A stretch of 5,137 nucleotides of DNA from an uncultured Maritalea sp. GTDB lineage: Bacteria; Pseudomonadota; Alphaproteobacteria; Rhizobiales; Devosiaceae. This document shows positions 1 to 5,137 of the stretch, piece after piece (position 1 is the stretch's first letter; each line of letters starts with the position of its first letter). The notes under the pieces are model-generated. The model ran no database searches. It was not told the origin of the DNA and worked only from the letters and a program-made list of their open reading frames with translations. The stretch lies in contig CAJXLH010000214.1 in assembly GCA_913055925.1 (NCBI GenBank), positions 1-5,137 of the forward strand, given 5' to 3'. The position numbers and the translations under genes are program-made.

Positions 1-589
1 CTGAGGCTACCACAGGAATCGACACAGCTTGCGCCAGTTCCAATGTCGCATACCAGTTAATCCCTGTGAGAATGCCATCTCGATCAATGTCTGTGAAAAT
101 GATAGCGGCGACACCTGCACCTTCAAACTTTTTCGCAAGATCGATCACATCAAGTTCGGATGTTTCGGCCCAACCTTCGACCGCAACTTTGCCGCCCCGC
201 GCATCAATGCCCACTGCGATCTTGCCGGGGAACTTTTTGCAGGCTTCTTTGACGAGTTCGGGATCTCGGACAGCGATAGTGCCCAGAATCACGCGAGAGA
301 GACCACGGTTGAGCCATGCTTCAATATGCTCAAGCGTGCGAATGCCGCCGCCCAATTGCACGGGCATATTGACGGACCTGATGATCTCTTCCACAGCATC
401 GCCGTTAACGCTCTCGCCCGCGAATGCACCATTTAAGTCCACCACATGGAGATACTTAAAGCCTTGATCCTCAAATTTTTTGGCCTGATCAGCAGGGTTA
501 TCGTTAAAAACCGTCACTGCATCCATGTCGCCTTTTTGAAGGCGCACGCATTGACCGTCTTTCAAATCGATCGCTGGAAATAAAATCAT
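1..589 (-). CDS. hisA: HisA, ProFAR isomerase (3'-truncated by window edge)
   Basis: Phosphoribosylformimino-5-aminoimidazole carboxamide ribotide isomerase (EC 5.3.1.16), a cytosolic (beta/alpha)8-barrel enzyme. It performs the Amadori isomerisation of ProFAR to PRFAR in histidine synthesis. Translating the minus strand from the ATG at 589 gives an open frame of 196 residues running off the window; the family is usually about 240-250, so some 45-50 residues are missing. The N-terminus MILFPAIDLKDG carries the catalytic Asp8. LGGGIR (79-84) is a phosphate-binding loop, VGIDARGG (126-133) carries the second catalytic Asp129, and FTDIDRDG (165-172) is the conserved C-terminal-half motif. The last visible residues, IPVVAS, fit the usual start of the second phosphate-binding loop. 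The start overlaps the hisH stop by 4 bp (ATGA). No strong Shine-Dalgarno sequence is seen, so translation is probably coupled to hisH. hisF would be expected next, outside the window (inference). Confidence 0.97.
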   Translation of the reverse strand, partial: MILFPAIDLKDGQCVRLQKGDMDAVTVFNDNPADQAKKFEDQGFKYLHVVDLNGAFAGESVNGDAVEEIIRSVNMPVQLGGGIRTLEHIEAWLNRGLSRVILGTIAVRDPELVKEACKKFPGKIAVGIDARGGKVAVEGWAETSELDVIDLAKKFEGAGVAAIIFTDIDRDGILTGINWYATLELAQAVSIPVVAS

Positions 590-1248
590 AGTTCTTTTGG
601 CTTCCAGTTGAGGAAATTGGAGATCAGCTTCAACCCTAAGGTTTGGCTTTTTTCAGGGTGGAATTGGGTCGCAACAATATTATTATGCCCAATGATCGCG
701 GTCAGGGTTTGACCATATTCAACCGTCGCCAAAAGATGCGCAGGGTCCGCCACCTCAAAGTGATATGAGTGCACAAAATAAGCGTGAAGTCCGTCTTCGC
801 CCATGCCGATATTGTCAAGAACCGGATGCGGATTGACGGATTGCAATTGGTTCCAGCCCATATGCGGTACTTTCAGCGTTGGATCATTGGGCTCGATATG
901 TTTTACGACCCCAGGAATCCAATCAAGGCCCTTTGTATAGACCTTTTCGCGACCCTCACTGGCGAGCAATTGCATGCCAACGCATACGCCCATAAACGGC
1001 ACCGCTTCAGCGATCACGCGCTTGTGCAAAACATCAACCATGCCATCAACGGCTTGCAGTCCTGACATGCAATCGGCATATGCGCCCACGCCTGGCAACA
1101 CAATACGGTCTGCTGTTTCAACATCTTCAACCCGGCCAGAGACCAAAATCTCGGTATCCAGGTCAGCTTCTTTTACACAACGCTGAAAAGCGTTCTGGGC
1201 AGATTTGAGATTGCCTGAACCATAGTCAACAATGACAAGCTTGCTCAT
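586..1248 (-). CDS. hisH: HisH, glutamine amidotransferase subunit of imidazoleglycerol-phosphate synthase
   Basis: Class I (triad) glutaminase that hydrolyses glutamine and channels ammonia to HisF. The HisHF complex turns PRFAR into imidazoleglycerol phosphate plus AICAR. The protein has 220 residues, normal for the family. Visible motifs: VDYGSGNL near the N-terminus (8-14), LPGVGAYADC (51-60) for the oxyanion region, the nucleophile elbow GVCVGMQLL (87-95) with Cys89, PHMGWN (128-133), VHSYHF (159-164), and QFHPEKS (195-201) with the triad residues His197 and Glu199. The elbow reads GVCVGMQ where GICLGMQ is more usual; this is conservative and should not affect activity. The ATG at 1248 overlaps the upstream DUF2628 stop by ATGA. 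It is preceded by AGGAA about 8 nt upstream, so it has its own ribosome binding site as well as coupling. The stop overlaps the hisA start in the same way. Confidence 0.98.
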   Translation of the reverse strand: MSKLVIVDYGSGNLKSAQNAFQRCVKEADLDTEILVSGRVEDVETADRIVLPGVGAYADCMSGLQAVDGMVDVLHKRVIAEAVPFMGVCVGMQLLASEGREKVYTKGLDWIPGVVKHIEPNDPTLKVPHMGWNQLQSVNPHPVLDNIGMGEDGLHAYFVHSYHFEVADPAHLLATVEYGQTLTAIIGHNNIVATQFHPEKSQTLGLKLISNFLNWKPKEL

Positions 1249-1745
1249 TGCACCGTTCCTTTTGGCAATTCATTGCTCAATGGCATGGTTGAAATGCGCA
1301 AGTTCGGGCTGGGTGCAACATGTGTTGGTTTCACGCCGCTTGTGTCTTCTTCCTTTTGGGAAGGCTGAACCAATTGGCCAGCGACATATCGATATTCCGC
1401 TTCCGCGGCATTTGCGGCAATTACATCGCCTTTATAGGTGTAACCCTTTCGGCTTAACGCGTATCCTCGAATTGAAGAGGCCTCCAGACCGATCAAAACC
1501 GCAACCGCAAAGCCAATCCAGCCAGCGGCAGCTTCACCAACAAAAAAAGCGACAAAGCCCATAATGAAGGCAACCCCAACATAGGCGCCCAACTCGAGCC
1601 ATAACCGATGCCAAATGCACCAAATGGGCGTTAGAAGACACGCAATAATTGAGAAGCGGTCGCGGATAAGCACGACATCCTCATTTTCCAGCGTTTGGGG
1701 TTCATCCACATCGGCTGGTTTTGCATAAATGGCGAAAAGGCTCAT
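1245..1745 (-). CDS. DUF2628 family small membrane protein in the his operon
   Basis: A 166-residue protein that I assign to the DUF2628 family from its pattern; function unknown. After a hydrophilic N-terminus (MSLFAIYAKP, then an acidic stretch) comes the family-like segment VLIRDRFSIIACLLTPIWCI (25-44). Two further hydrophobic stretches follow, at about 51-69 and 74-89, so I expect three membrane-embedded helices. Behind them is the cytosol-like motif SIRGYALSRKGY (91-102), followed by GDVIAANAAEAEYRY (106-120). The last 45 residues are polar and low in complexity, probably disordered. There is no signal peptide. From memory, this type of gene is commonly found between hisB and hisH in Rhizobiales, which agrees with the position here; a role in histidine synthesis is not established. 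An AAGAGG ribosome binding site precedes the ATG at 1745. The stop overlaps the hisH start (ATGA), so hisH translation is likely coupled to it. Confidence 0.85.
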   Translation of the reverse strand: MSLFAIYAKPADVDEPQTLENEDVVLIRDRFSIIACLLTPIWCIWHRLWLELGAYVGVAFIMGFVAFFVGEAAAGWIGFAVAVLIGLEASSIRGYALSRKGYTYKGDVIAANAAEAEYRYVAGQLVQPSQKEEDTSGVKPTHVAPSPNLRISTMPLSNELPKGTVQ

Positions 1746-1769
1746 AGCATGCCTCTTAATTTAGAAGTT

Positions 1770-1795
1770 GCGCGCTCAGCCTAACTAGAGCGCGC
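1770..1795 (-). repeat. 8-bp GC-rich inverted repeat over the hisB stop codon
   Basis: GCGCGCTC (1770-1777) and GAGCGCGC (1788-1795) are perfect inverted copies around a 10-nt spacer. In the his mRNA (minus strand) they would form a stable hairpin beginning in the last hisB codons, with the TAG stop in the loop. The sequence after it (AACTTCTAAATTAAGAGG) has no U-tract, so it is not a standard intrinsic terminator. It lies just ahead of the DUF2628 ribosome binding site. It could mark a processing or stability boundary, or be chance in a GC-rich coding end. Confidence 0.5.
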
Positions 1796-2372
1796 CTTTG
1801 GTCGATGGGATACGATCCGCATTGCGCGGGTCAATTTCAGCAGCGTCGCGCAGTGCACGCGCAAGCGCTTTGAAGCAGCTTTCCGCAACATGGTGCGCAT
1901 TGTCACCATATACATTTTCCACATGGAGCGTAATGCCAGAATTCATGGCAAATGCTTGGAACCATTCTTGGAAAAGCTCGGTGTCGAAATCACCCACTTT
2001 GTCGCGTTTAAACTCGACGCGCCAAACCAAAAACGGTCGCCCTGAGATATCCAGCGCCACGCGGGACAAAGCTTCATCCATCGGCAAATCGCATGAGGCG
2101 TAGCGACGAATACCTTTTTTGTCGCCCAACGCCTCGCGAATGGCCTGACCCAAGGCAATACCCACATCTTCAGTTGTGTGGTGAGCATCTATATGCAAAT
2201 CGCCCTTTGCCTTGATCTCAATATCAATCATGCCATGGCGGGCCACTTGATCAAGCATGTGGTCCAAGAACCCAACGCCTGTTTCAATATTGGATTTGCC
2301 GGTGCCATCAAGATTAACAGAAACTGAAATATCAGTTTCGTTGGTTTTGCGGGTAAGATTTGCCTGACGCAT
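1785..2372 (-). CDS. hisB: HisB, imidazoleglycerol-phosphate dehydratase
   Basis: Monofunctional IGPD (EC 4.2.1.19). It dehydrates imidazoleglycerol phosphate to imidazole-acetol phosphate in a manganese-dependent, 24-mer cytosolic enzyme. There is no fused histidinol-phosphatase domain as in enterobacteria. The chosen ATG at 2372 gives 195 residues, the usual size, starting MRQANLTRKTNETDISVSVN. The frame stays open to a GTG at 2444, but those 24 extra residues do not resemble the family. The 2372 start has AAAAGG 9 nt upstream. Motifs: GVGFLDHML (32-40), the metal-binding DAHHTTEDVG (62-71), RYASCDLPMDEAL (90-102), ISGRPFLV (109-116), the second metal-binding DNAHHVAES (157-165), and the C-terminal IPSTKGAL (188-195). 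It is the first gene of the his block visible here and is transcribed away from hslV. The gap to the next gene is 39 bp. Confidence 0.97.
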   Translation of the reverse strand: MRQANLTRKTNETDISVSVNLDGTGKSNIETGVGFLDHMLDQVARHGMIDIEIKAKGDLHIDAHHTTEDVGIALGQAIREALGDKKGIRRYASCDLPMDEALSRVALDISGRPFLVWRVEFKRDKVGDFDTELFQEWFQAFAMNSGITLHVENVYGDNAHHVAESCFKALARALRDAAEIDPRNADRIPSTKGAL

Positions 2373-2381
2373 AAGGGGCAA

Positions 2382-2387
2382 CCTTTT
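2382..2387 (-). promoter_or_regulatory. Ribosome binding site deciding the hisB start
   Basis: AAAAGG on the minus strand, 9 nt before the ATG at 2372. The alternative GTG at 2444 has no comparable site at suitable spacing, and the residues it would add are not family-like. This supports the 195-residue HisB. Confidence 0.6.
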
Positions 2388-2388
2388 G

Positions 2389-2416
2389 TTTCTAGCGCGC
2401 AATTTTTGCACGTCAA
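2389..2416 (-). promoter_or_regulatory. Candidate hisB promoter
   Basis: On the minus strand TTGACG (2416-2411) and TAGAAA (2394-2389) are 16 bp apart. The -35 fits the alphaproteobacterial housekeeping sigma factor well; the -10 is poor. Transcription would start near 2382, at the ribosome binding site of hisB, leaving a leader of only about 10 nt. That is awkward, so the true promoter may lie further upstream. GCAA/TTGC arms in the spacer (around 2400-2410) form a short inverted repeat. Confidence 0.25.
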
Positions 2417-2527
2417 ATGTACTGAACGGGTGGACTTTTAACACCTCTAGGCGCGCACGAAAAGTCGCTATTCGTTTGAAGTGATTGTAATTGGCGACAG
2501 AACGCCTAAATATCTATCGCGAATTGC

Positions 2528-2533
2528 AGGAGA
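2528..2533 (+). promoter_or_regulatory. Ribosome binding site deciding the hslV start
   Basis: AGGAGA, 10 nt before the ATG at 2544, is the strongest Shine-Dalgarno sequence in the spacer. It places the HslV start at 2544 rather than at the in-frame GTG at 2481. Confidence 0.75.
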
Positions 2534-2543
2534 AATAACAACT

Positions 2544-3107
2544 ATGCAACATGATCAACAAGGCCCTGCGACTTGGCATGGCACGACCATTTTGACGGTC
2601 CGCAAGGGCGATAAGGTGGTTGTGGCCGGAGATGGCCAAGTTTCTTTGGGGCCGACAGTGATTAAGCATGGCGCGCGCAAAGTGCGGCGTCTCGCAGGCG
2701 GAAAAGTGATCACCGGATTTGCCGGTGCAACAGCCGATGCGTTTACCCTTTTTGAGCGGCTTGAAGCCAAGCTCGAACAATATCCAGATCAATTGATGCG
2801 CGCTTGCGTTGAATTGGCCAAAGATTGGCGAACCGATCGCTACTTGCGCAAGCTTGAAGCCATGATGATCGTCGCTGACAAAAAAGACAGTCTTGTGCTC
2901 ACCGGCACCGGCGATGTTTTGTCGCCCGATAGCGGTGTGATTGGCATTGGTTCAGGCGGAAACTACGCCCTCGCCGCAGCCAGCGCCCTAATGGACACAG
3001 ACTATGAAGCTGAGGAAGTGGCGCGACGAGCAATGAAAATTGCCGCAGATATTTGCGTTTACACCAATGAAAGCCTCACGGTTGAAACCATAGATTTGGC
3101 CGAATGA
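2544..3107 (+). CDS. hslV: HslV (ClpQ), peptidase subunit of the HslUV protease
   Basis: Threonine peptidase of the proteasome-beta fold. It forms a double hexamer and degrades proteins unfolded by HslU in the cytosol. From the ATG at 2544 it has 187 residues. The start MQHDQQGPATWHG is a 13-residue propeptide, followed by TTILTVRK, the mature N-terminus. Thr14 is therefore the expected catalytic residue (Thr1 of the mature 174-residue chain). In mature numbering Asp17 (AGDGQ) and Lys33 (ARKVRR) are in place. GFAGATADAFTLFERLE, LAKDWRTDRYLRKLEAM, GSGGNYALAAA and the C-terminal ADICVYTNE are also family-typical. The gene lies first in an operon with a GNAT acetyltransferase and hslU; its TGA overlaps the next ATG by 4 bp. 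A heat-shock promoter is expected for the family but I could not identify one with confidence. Confidence 0.97.
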   Translation: MQHDQQGPATWHGTTILTVRKGDKVVVAGDGQVSLGPTVIKHGARKVRRLAGGKVITGFAGATADAFTLFERLEAKLEQYPDQLMRACVELAKDWRTDRYLRKLEAMMIVADKKDSLVLTGTGDVLSPDSGVIGIGSGGNYALAAASALMDTDYEAEEVARRAMKIAADICVYTNESLTVETIDLAE

Positions 3108-3625
3108 CGTTAAAATTTCGCCGCCTGGTTGCTGATGATGCCGCAGCCTTTCGCGCTGTGCGCCTCTCCGCGTTCAAAGCTCACCCGGAAGCCTATGGAT
3201 CCTCTTATGACGAGCTCGTTGAAAAACCGCTCGATCATTTTGGAGATTGGCTAACGAAAATGGTTGCCTTTGGCGCTTTTTCGAACGGTGAGTTGAAAGC
3301 AGTGGGTGCTTATTTTCGCGAAGAAGGCGAGAAAATGCAGCATCGTGGCTATGTGATCTCAATGTACACCGCGCCTGAAGTGCGTGGGCAGGGCGTTGCC
3401 CGTGAAATCATTGAACACTTAGCTGAGCACGCCAAAACCGAAGGCATAGTGCAACTGCATTTGGGCGTTGGCGCCAATAATGATGCCGCGAAAAAATCTT
3501 ACAAAAAGGCTGGGTTTGAAACCTATGGGATCGAACCCAGAAGCCTTTTTGTGAACGGCAAATATATTGATGAAGAACTGATGGTGCGCTTTTTAGAGGA
3601 GGCACCGAAAGGTAACAAAGAATGA
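3104..3625 (+). CDS. GNAT-family N-acetyltransferase between hslV and hslU
   Basis: A 173-residue acetyl-CoA-dependent acetyltransferase of the GNAT fold; substrate unknown. The N-terminal half (FRRLVADDAAAFRAVRLSAF, 5-24) is the usual first strand and helix. The acetyl-CoA pyrophosphate loop is RGQGVA (94-99, RxxGxA) after ISMYTAPEV (85-93), followed by the helix REIIEHLAEHA. NNDAAKKSYKKAGF (125-138) is motif B, with Tyr133 in the position of the usual general acid. No signal peptide or membrane segment is seen, so it should be cytosolic. It overlaps hslV at its start and hslU at its end, both by ATGA, and has no clear ribosome binding site of its own, so its translation should depend on hslV. 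It might acetylate an amino acid, a small molecule or a protein N-terminus; the sequence does not decide. The link to proteolysis is inferred from position only. Confidence 0.93.
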   Translation: MTLKFRRLVADDAAAFRAVRLSAFKAHPEAYGSSYDELVEKPLDHFGDWLTKMVAFGAFSNGELKAVGAYFREEGEKMQHRGYVISMYTAPEVRGQGVAREIIEHLAEHAKTEGIVQLHLGVGANNDAAKKSYKKAGFETYGIEPRSLFVNGKYIDEELMVRFLEEAPKGNKE

Positions 3626-4932
3626 GTGAAATGAGTTTTTCTCCCCGTGAAATCGTATCTGAATTGGATCGATATATTGTGGGTCAAAAAGACGCGAAGC
3701 GGGCAGTGGCCGTTGCTTTGCGCAATCGCTGGCGTCGGCAGCAGCTCGATAGCGAGATGCGCCAAGAGGTTAGCCCGAAGAATATCTTGATGATCGGACC
3801 AACGGGCGTTGGTAAGACCGAAATTTCGCGACGTTTGGCAAAACTTGCCCAAGCGCCGTTTGCGAAAGTCGAAGCCACCAAATTCACTGAAGTTGGATAT
3901 GTGGGGCGCGACGTTGAGCAGATTGTGCGGGACCTTGTTGAAGCCGGCATCACCCTATTGCGCGATAAGCGACGCAAAGAAGTGCAGGCCAAAGCGCATT
4001 TGAATGCTGAAGAGCGCGTGCTGGACGCATTGGTTGGCCAAGCGGCTACGCCATCAACGCGCGAGAGCTTTCGTGTTAAACTGCGTGCAAACGAGCTCGA
4101 CGACAAAGAAATCGAGATTGAAGTCGCTGCGCCGCAGGGCAATGGCATGTTCGAAATTCCAGGCATGCCTGGTGCCAATATGGGCATGATCGATTTGTCA
4201 GATATGCTTGGAAAGGCCTTTAACAAAAAAGGCGTGAAACGCACCATCAAGGTGAAGGACAGCTACGAATTGTTGATCAATGAAGAAGCGGACAAGCTTC
4301 TCGATCAAGACAAGGTAACCGCGGACGCAATCGACTTGGTGGAGAACCATGGTATTGTTTTTCTTGATGAAATTGACAAAATCTGCGTGCGCGATGGTCG
4401 CTCTGGCGGCGATGTGTCTCGTGAAGGTGTTCAGCGCGACTTGCTGCCATTGATCGAAGGCACAACTGTTTCAACCAAATATGGCCCTGTGAAAACAGAC
4501 CACATTTTGTTCATTGCTTCCGGCGCTTTCCATGTCGCGAAGCCATCTGATTTGTTGCCAGAACTTCAAGGTCGTTTACCGATTCGCGTGGAACTCCGCG
4601 CGCTTGAACATGCAGACTTTGTCCGGATTTTGAACGACACAGATGCAAGCCTCATCAAGCAATATGTTGCGTTGATGAACACTGAGGGTGTTACCCTTGA
4701 TTTCACCGACGACGCGATTGACGTGATTGCTGAGCTTGCTGTTGCCATCAACTCCAAGGTTGAAAATATCGGCGCGCGGCGTTTGCAAACTGTTATGGAA
4801 AAGCTCGTTGAAGAGATATCTTTCGATGCGCCAGACAAAAATGGTGAAACCATCAAAATTGATGGTGACTATGTCCGCAAGCAAGTGGGCGAACTAGCTG
4901 GCGATACCGACCTCAGCCGCTTCATTTTGTAA
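3622..4932 (+). CDS. hslU: HslU (ClpY), AAA+ ATPase of the HslUV protease
   Basis: Hexameric unfoldase that recognises, unfolds and threads substrates into HslV. It has 436 residues, close to the E. coli protein (443). The N-terminus SPREIVSELDRYIVGQKDAK is typical. Walker A is GPTGVGKT (59-66, Lys65), the pore loop is GYVGRD (92-97, Tyr93), and the inserted I-domain spans roughly 110-240. Walker B is IVFLDEID (245-252), and DGRSGGDVSREGVQRDLLP (258-276) is diagnostic. LPELQGRLPIRVEL (312-325) holds the expected arginine finger, and sensor 2 is GARRL (384-388). The C-terminal DLSRFIL (430-436) is the tail that inserts into HslV and activates it, so the gene looks intact. The ATG at 3622 overlaps the acetyltransferase stop (ATGA) and has AAAGG 9 nt upstream. 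A second ATG three codons on is possible but less well placed. It is the last gene of the block and converges on msrB. Confidence 0.98.
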   Translation: MSEMSFSPREIVSELDRYIVGQKDAKRAVAVALRNRWRRQQLDSEMRQEVSPKNILMIGPTGVGKTEISRRLAKLAQAPFAKVEATKFTEVGYVGRDVEQIVRDLVEAGITLLRDKRRKEVQAKAHLNAEERVLDALVGQAATPSTRESFRVKLRANELDDKEIEIEVAAPQGNGMFEIPGMPGANMGMIDLSDMLGKAFNKKGVKRTIKVKDSYELLINEEADKLLDQDKVTADAIDLVENHGIVFLDEIDKICVRDGRSGGDVSREGVQRDLLPLIEGTTVSTKYGPVKTDHILFIASGAFHVAKPSDLLPELQGRLPIRVELRALEHADFVRILNDTDASLIKQYVALMNTEGVTLDFTDDAIDVIAELAVAINSKVENIGARRLQTVMEKLVEEISFDAPDKNGETIKIDGDYVRKQVGELAGDTDLSRFIL

Positions 4933-4940
4933 GCGTGAGC

Positions 4941-4977
4941 CTTAAAAAAGAAATCCCTCCCCTTAAGGGGGAGGGAT
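4941..4977 (-). terminator. Intrinsic terminator of msrB
   Basis: A 10-bp perfect stem, ATCCCTCCCC (4953-4962) with GGGGAGGGAT (4968-4977) and a 5-nt loop, lies between the convergent hslU and msrB genes. On the minus strand it is followed by TTTCTTTTTT (4953-4944), a good U-tract, about 30 nt after the msrB stop. On the plus strand the hairpin is followed by AAAGGG rather than T residues. It is therefore oriented for msrB and can only weakly serve hslU, although the hairpin could still protect the hslU mRNA 3' end. Confidence 0.82.
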
Positions 4978-4978
4978 A

Positions 4979-4996
4979 AAGGGTGGGGCAACCCTT
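4979..4996. repeat. Second short hairpin next to the msrB terminator
   Basis: AAGGGT (4979-4984) and ACCCTT (4991-4996) are inverted copies around GGGGCA. They directly abut the terminator hairpin, with no T-run on either side. Together the two CCC/GGG-rich palindromes (4953-4996) resemble the C/G-rich dispersed intergenic palindromes seen in many alphaproteobacterial genomes. Only one copy is in this window, so repetition cannot be shown. Confidence 0.5.
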
Positions 4997-5007
4997 CAAA
5001 AATTCGG

Positions 5008-5137
5008 TTATGCGGCCTTAAACGTCAACGCTAACCCGTTTAGGCAATGACGTTTGCCGGTTGGTTCTGGGCCATCATCAAAAATATGACCGAAATGGCC
5101 ACCGCAACGTCGGCAATGCACCTCAGTGCGGGTGGCG
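5008..5137 (-). CDS. msrB: MsrB, peptide methionine-R-sulfoxide reductase (5'-truncated by window edge)
   Basis: C-terminal 42 residues of MsrB (EC 1.8.4.12), which repairs the R-epimer of oxidised methionine in proteins using thioredoxin. In the minus frame ending at TAA 5010-5008 the visible residues include EVHCRRCGGHFGHIFDDGP, then PTGKRHCLNGLALTFKAA. HCRRCGGH holds the second CxxC pair of the structural zinc site. GHFGHIFDDGP is the family signature. The Cys in RHCLNG is the catalytic residue (usually RYC-N in relatives). The start and the first CxxC pair lie beyond the window. The family is usually about 130-150 residues, so roughly 90-100 are missing. It converges on hslU and is followed after about 30 nt by its own terminator. 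A fusion to MsrA cannot be excluded from this piece. Confidence 0.95.
   Translation of the reverse strand, partial: ATRTEVHCRRCGGHFGHIFDDGPEPTGKRHCLNGLALTFKAA

Larger units (their letters stand above)
2373..2543. promoter_or_regulatory. Divergent his/hslV promoter region
   Basis: This 171-bp spacer between the divergent hisB and hslV starts must hold the promoters of both operons (inference from layout). It is AT-richer than the flanks. For hslV the best sigma-70-like pair I can see is TTGGCG (2491-2496) and CTATCG (2514-2519), 17 bp apart, placing the start point near 2526, tight against the ribosome binding site. hslV is often heat-shock controlled. A weak RpoH-like -35, TTTGAA (2475-2480), exists, but no well-spaced CCCAT-like -10 goes with it, so I do not call an RpoH site. 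No leader peptide with a run of His codons is evident ahead of hisB. Confidence 0.55.

Noticed and set aside
29..467. Two plus-strand open frames of about 135 codons at the left end
   Set aside because: They lie antisense to hisA, overlap each other in different frames, and contain no recognisable motif. The minus-strand HisA is certain.
2373..2444. GTG start at 2444 extending HisB by 24 residues
   Set aside because: The extra residues are basic and not family-like. There is no ribosome binding site at good spacing, and the ATG at 2372 gives the normal 195-residue length with AAAAGG upstream.
2475..2513. Heat-shock (RpoH) promoter for hslV, from TTTGAA and CCTAAAT
   Set aside because: The two elements are more than 20 bp apart, too far for an RpoH promoter, and the -10 part matches poorly.
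2481..2543. GTG start at 2481 extending HslV by 21 residues
   Set aside because: The AGGAGA site lies 10 nt before the ATG at 2544. The extension has no match to HslV and would place the catalytic Thr far from the N-terminus.
3684..4250. 188-codon minus-strand open frame inside hslU
   Set aside because: Antisense shadow of hslU: Ser/Arg-rich composition typical of the reversed frame and no family motif. The hslU frame is intact and conserved throughout.
4953..4977. Reading the hairpin as a terminator for hslU
   Set aside because: The U-tract is on the minus strand only; the plus-strand tail is AAAGGGTGGGG. It is assigned to msrB.

Overview
The window carries two housekeeping gene blocks that diverge from a 171-bp spacer, plus the end of a third gene. 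Gene order, protein motifs and the tight ATGA-type overlaps point to an alphaproteobacterium. It is most likely a member of Hyphomicrobiales (Rhizobiales) with fairly moderate GC content. This rests on the hisB - DUF2628 - hisH - hisA order, the hslV - GNAT - hslU order, and an HslV with a short propeptide. I cannot name a genus from the sequence.

Left block (positions 1-2372, minus strand, transcribed leftward): a histidine biosynthesis operon. It runs hisB (imidazoleglycerol-phosphate dehydratase), a small membrane protein of the DUF2628 type, hisH (glutaminase subunit of IGP synthase) and hisA (ProFAR isomerase, cut by the window edge after 196 residues). DUF2628/hisH and hisH/hisA overlap by 4 bp (ATGA). 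hisB and the DUF2628 gene are separated by 39 bp, and an 8-bp GC-rich hairpin sits over the hisB stop codon. HisA makes PRFAR, HisH with HisF (presumably just beyond position 1) makes imidazoleglycerol phosphate, and HisB dehydrates it. The membrane protein has no known role in this pathway.

Right block (2544-4932, plus strand): the HslUV (ClpYQ) ATP-dependent protease operon. It holds hslV (threonine peptidase), a GNAT-family N-acetyltransferase, and hslU (AAA+ unfoldase). The acetyltransferase overlaps both neighbours by ATGA, so all three should be co-transcribed and translationally coupled.

Right end (5008-5137, minus strand): the last 42 codons of msrB (peptide methionine-R-sulfoxide reductase), convergent with hslU. 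Between them lies a strong hairpin whose U-rich tail is on the minus strand, so it terminates msrB. A second short hairpin beside it makes the spacer look like a dispersed palindromic element.

I see no mobile element, CRISPR array, RNA gene or defence system here. The window is essentially core genome. The points worth a second look are the two accessory genes embedded in well-known operons (DUF2628 in his, GNAT in hsl) and some small intergenic structures.
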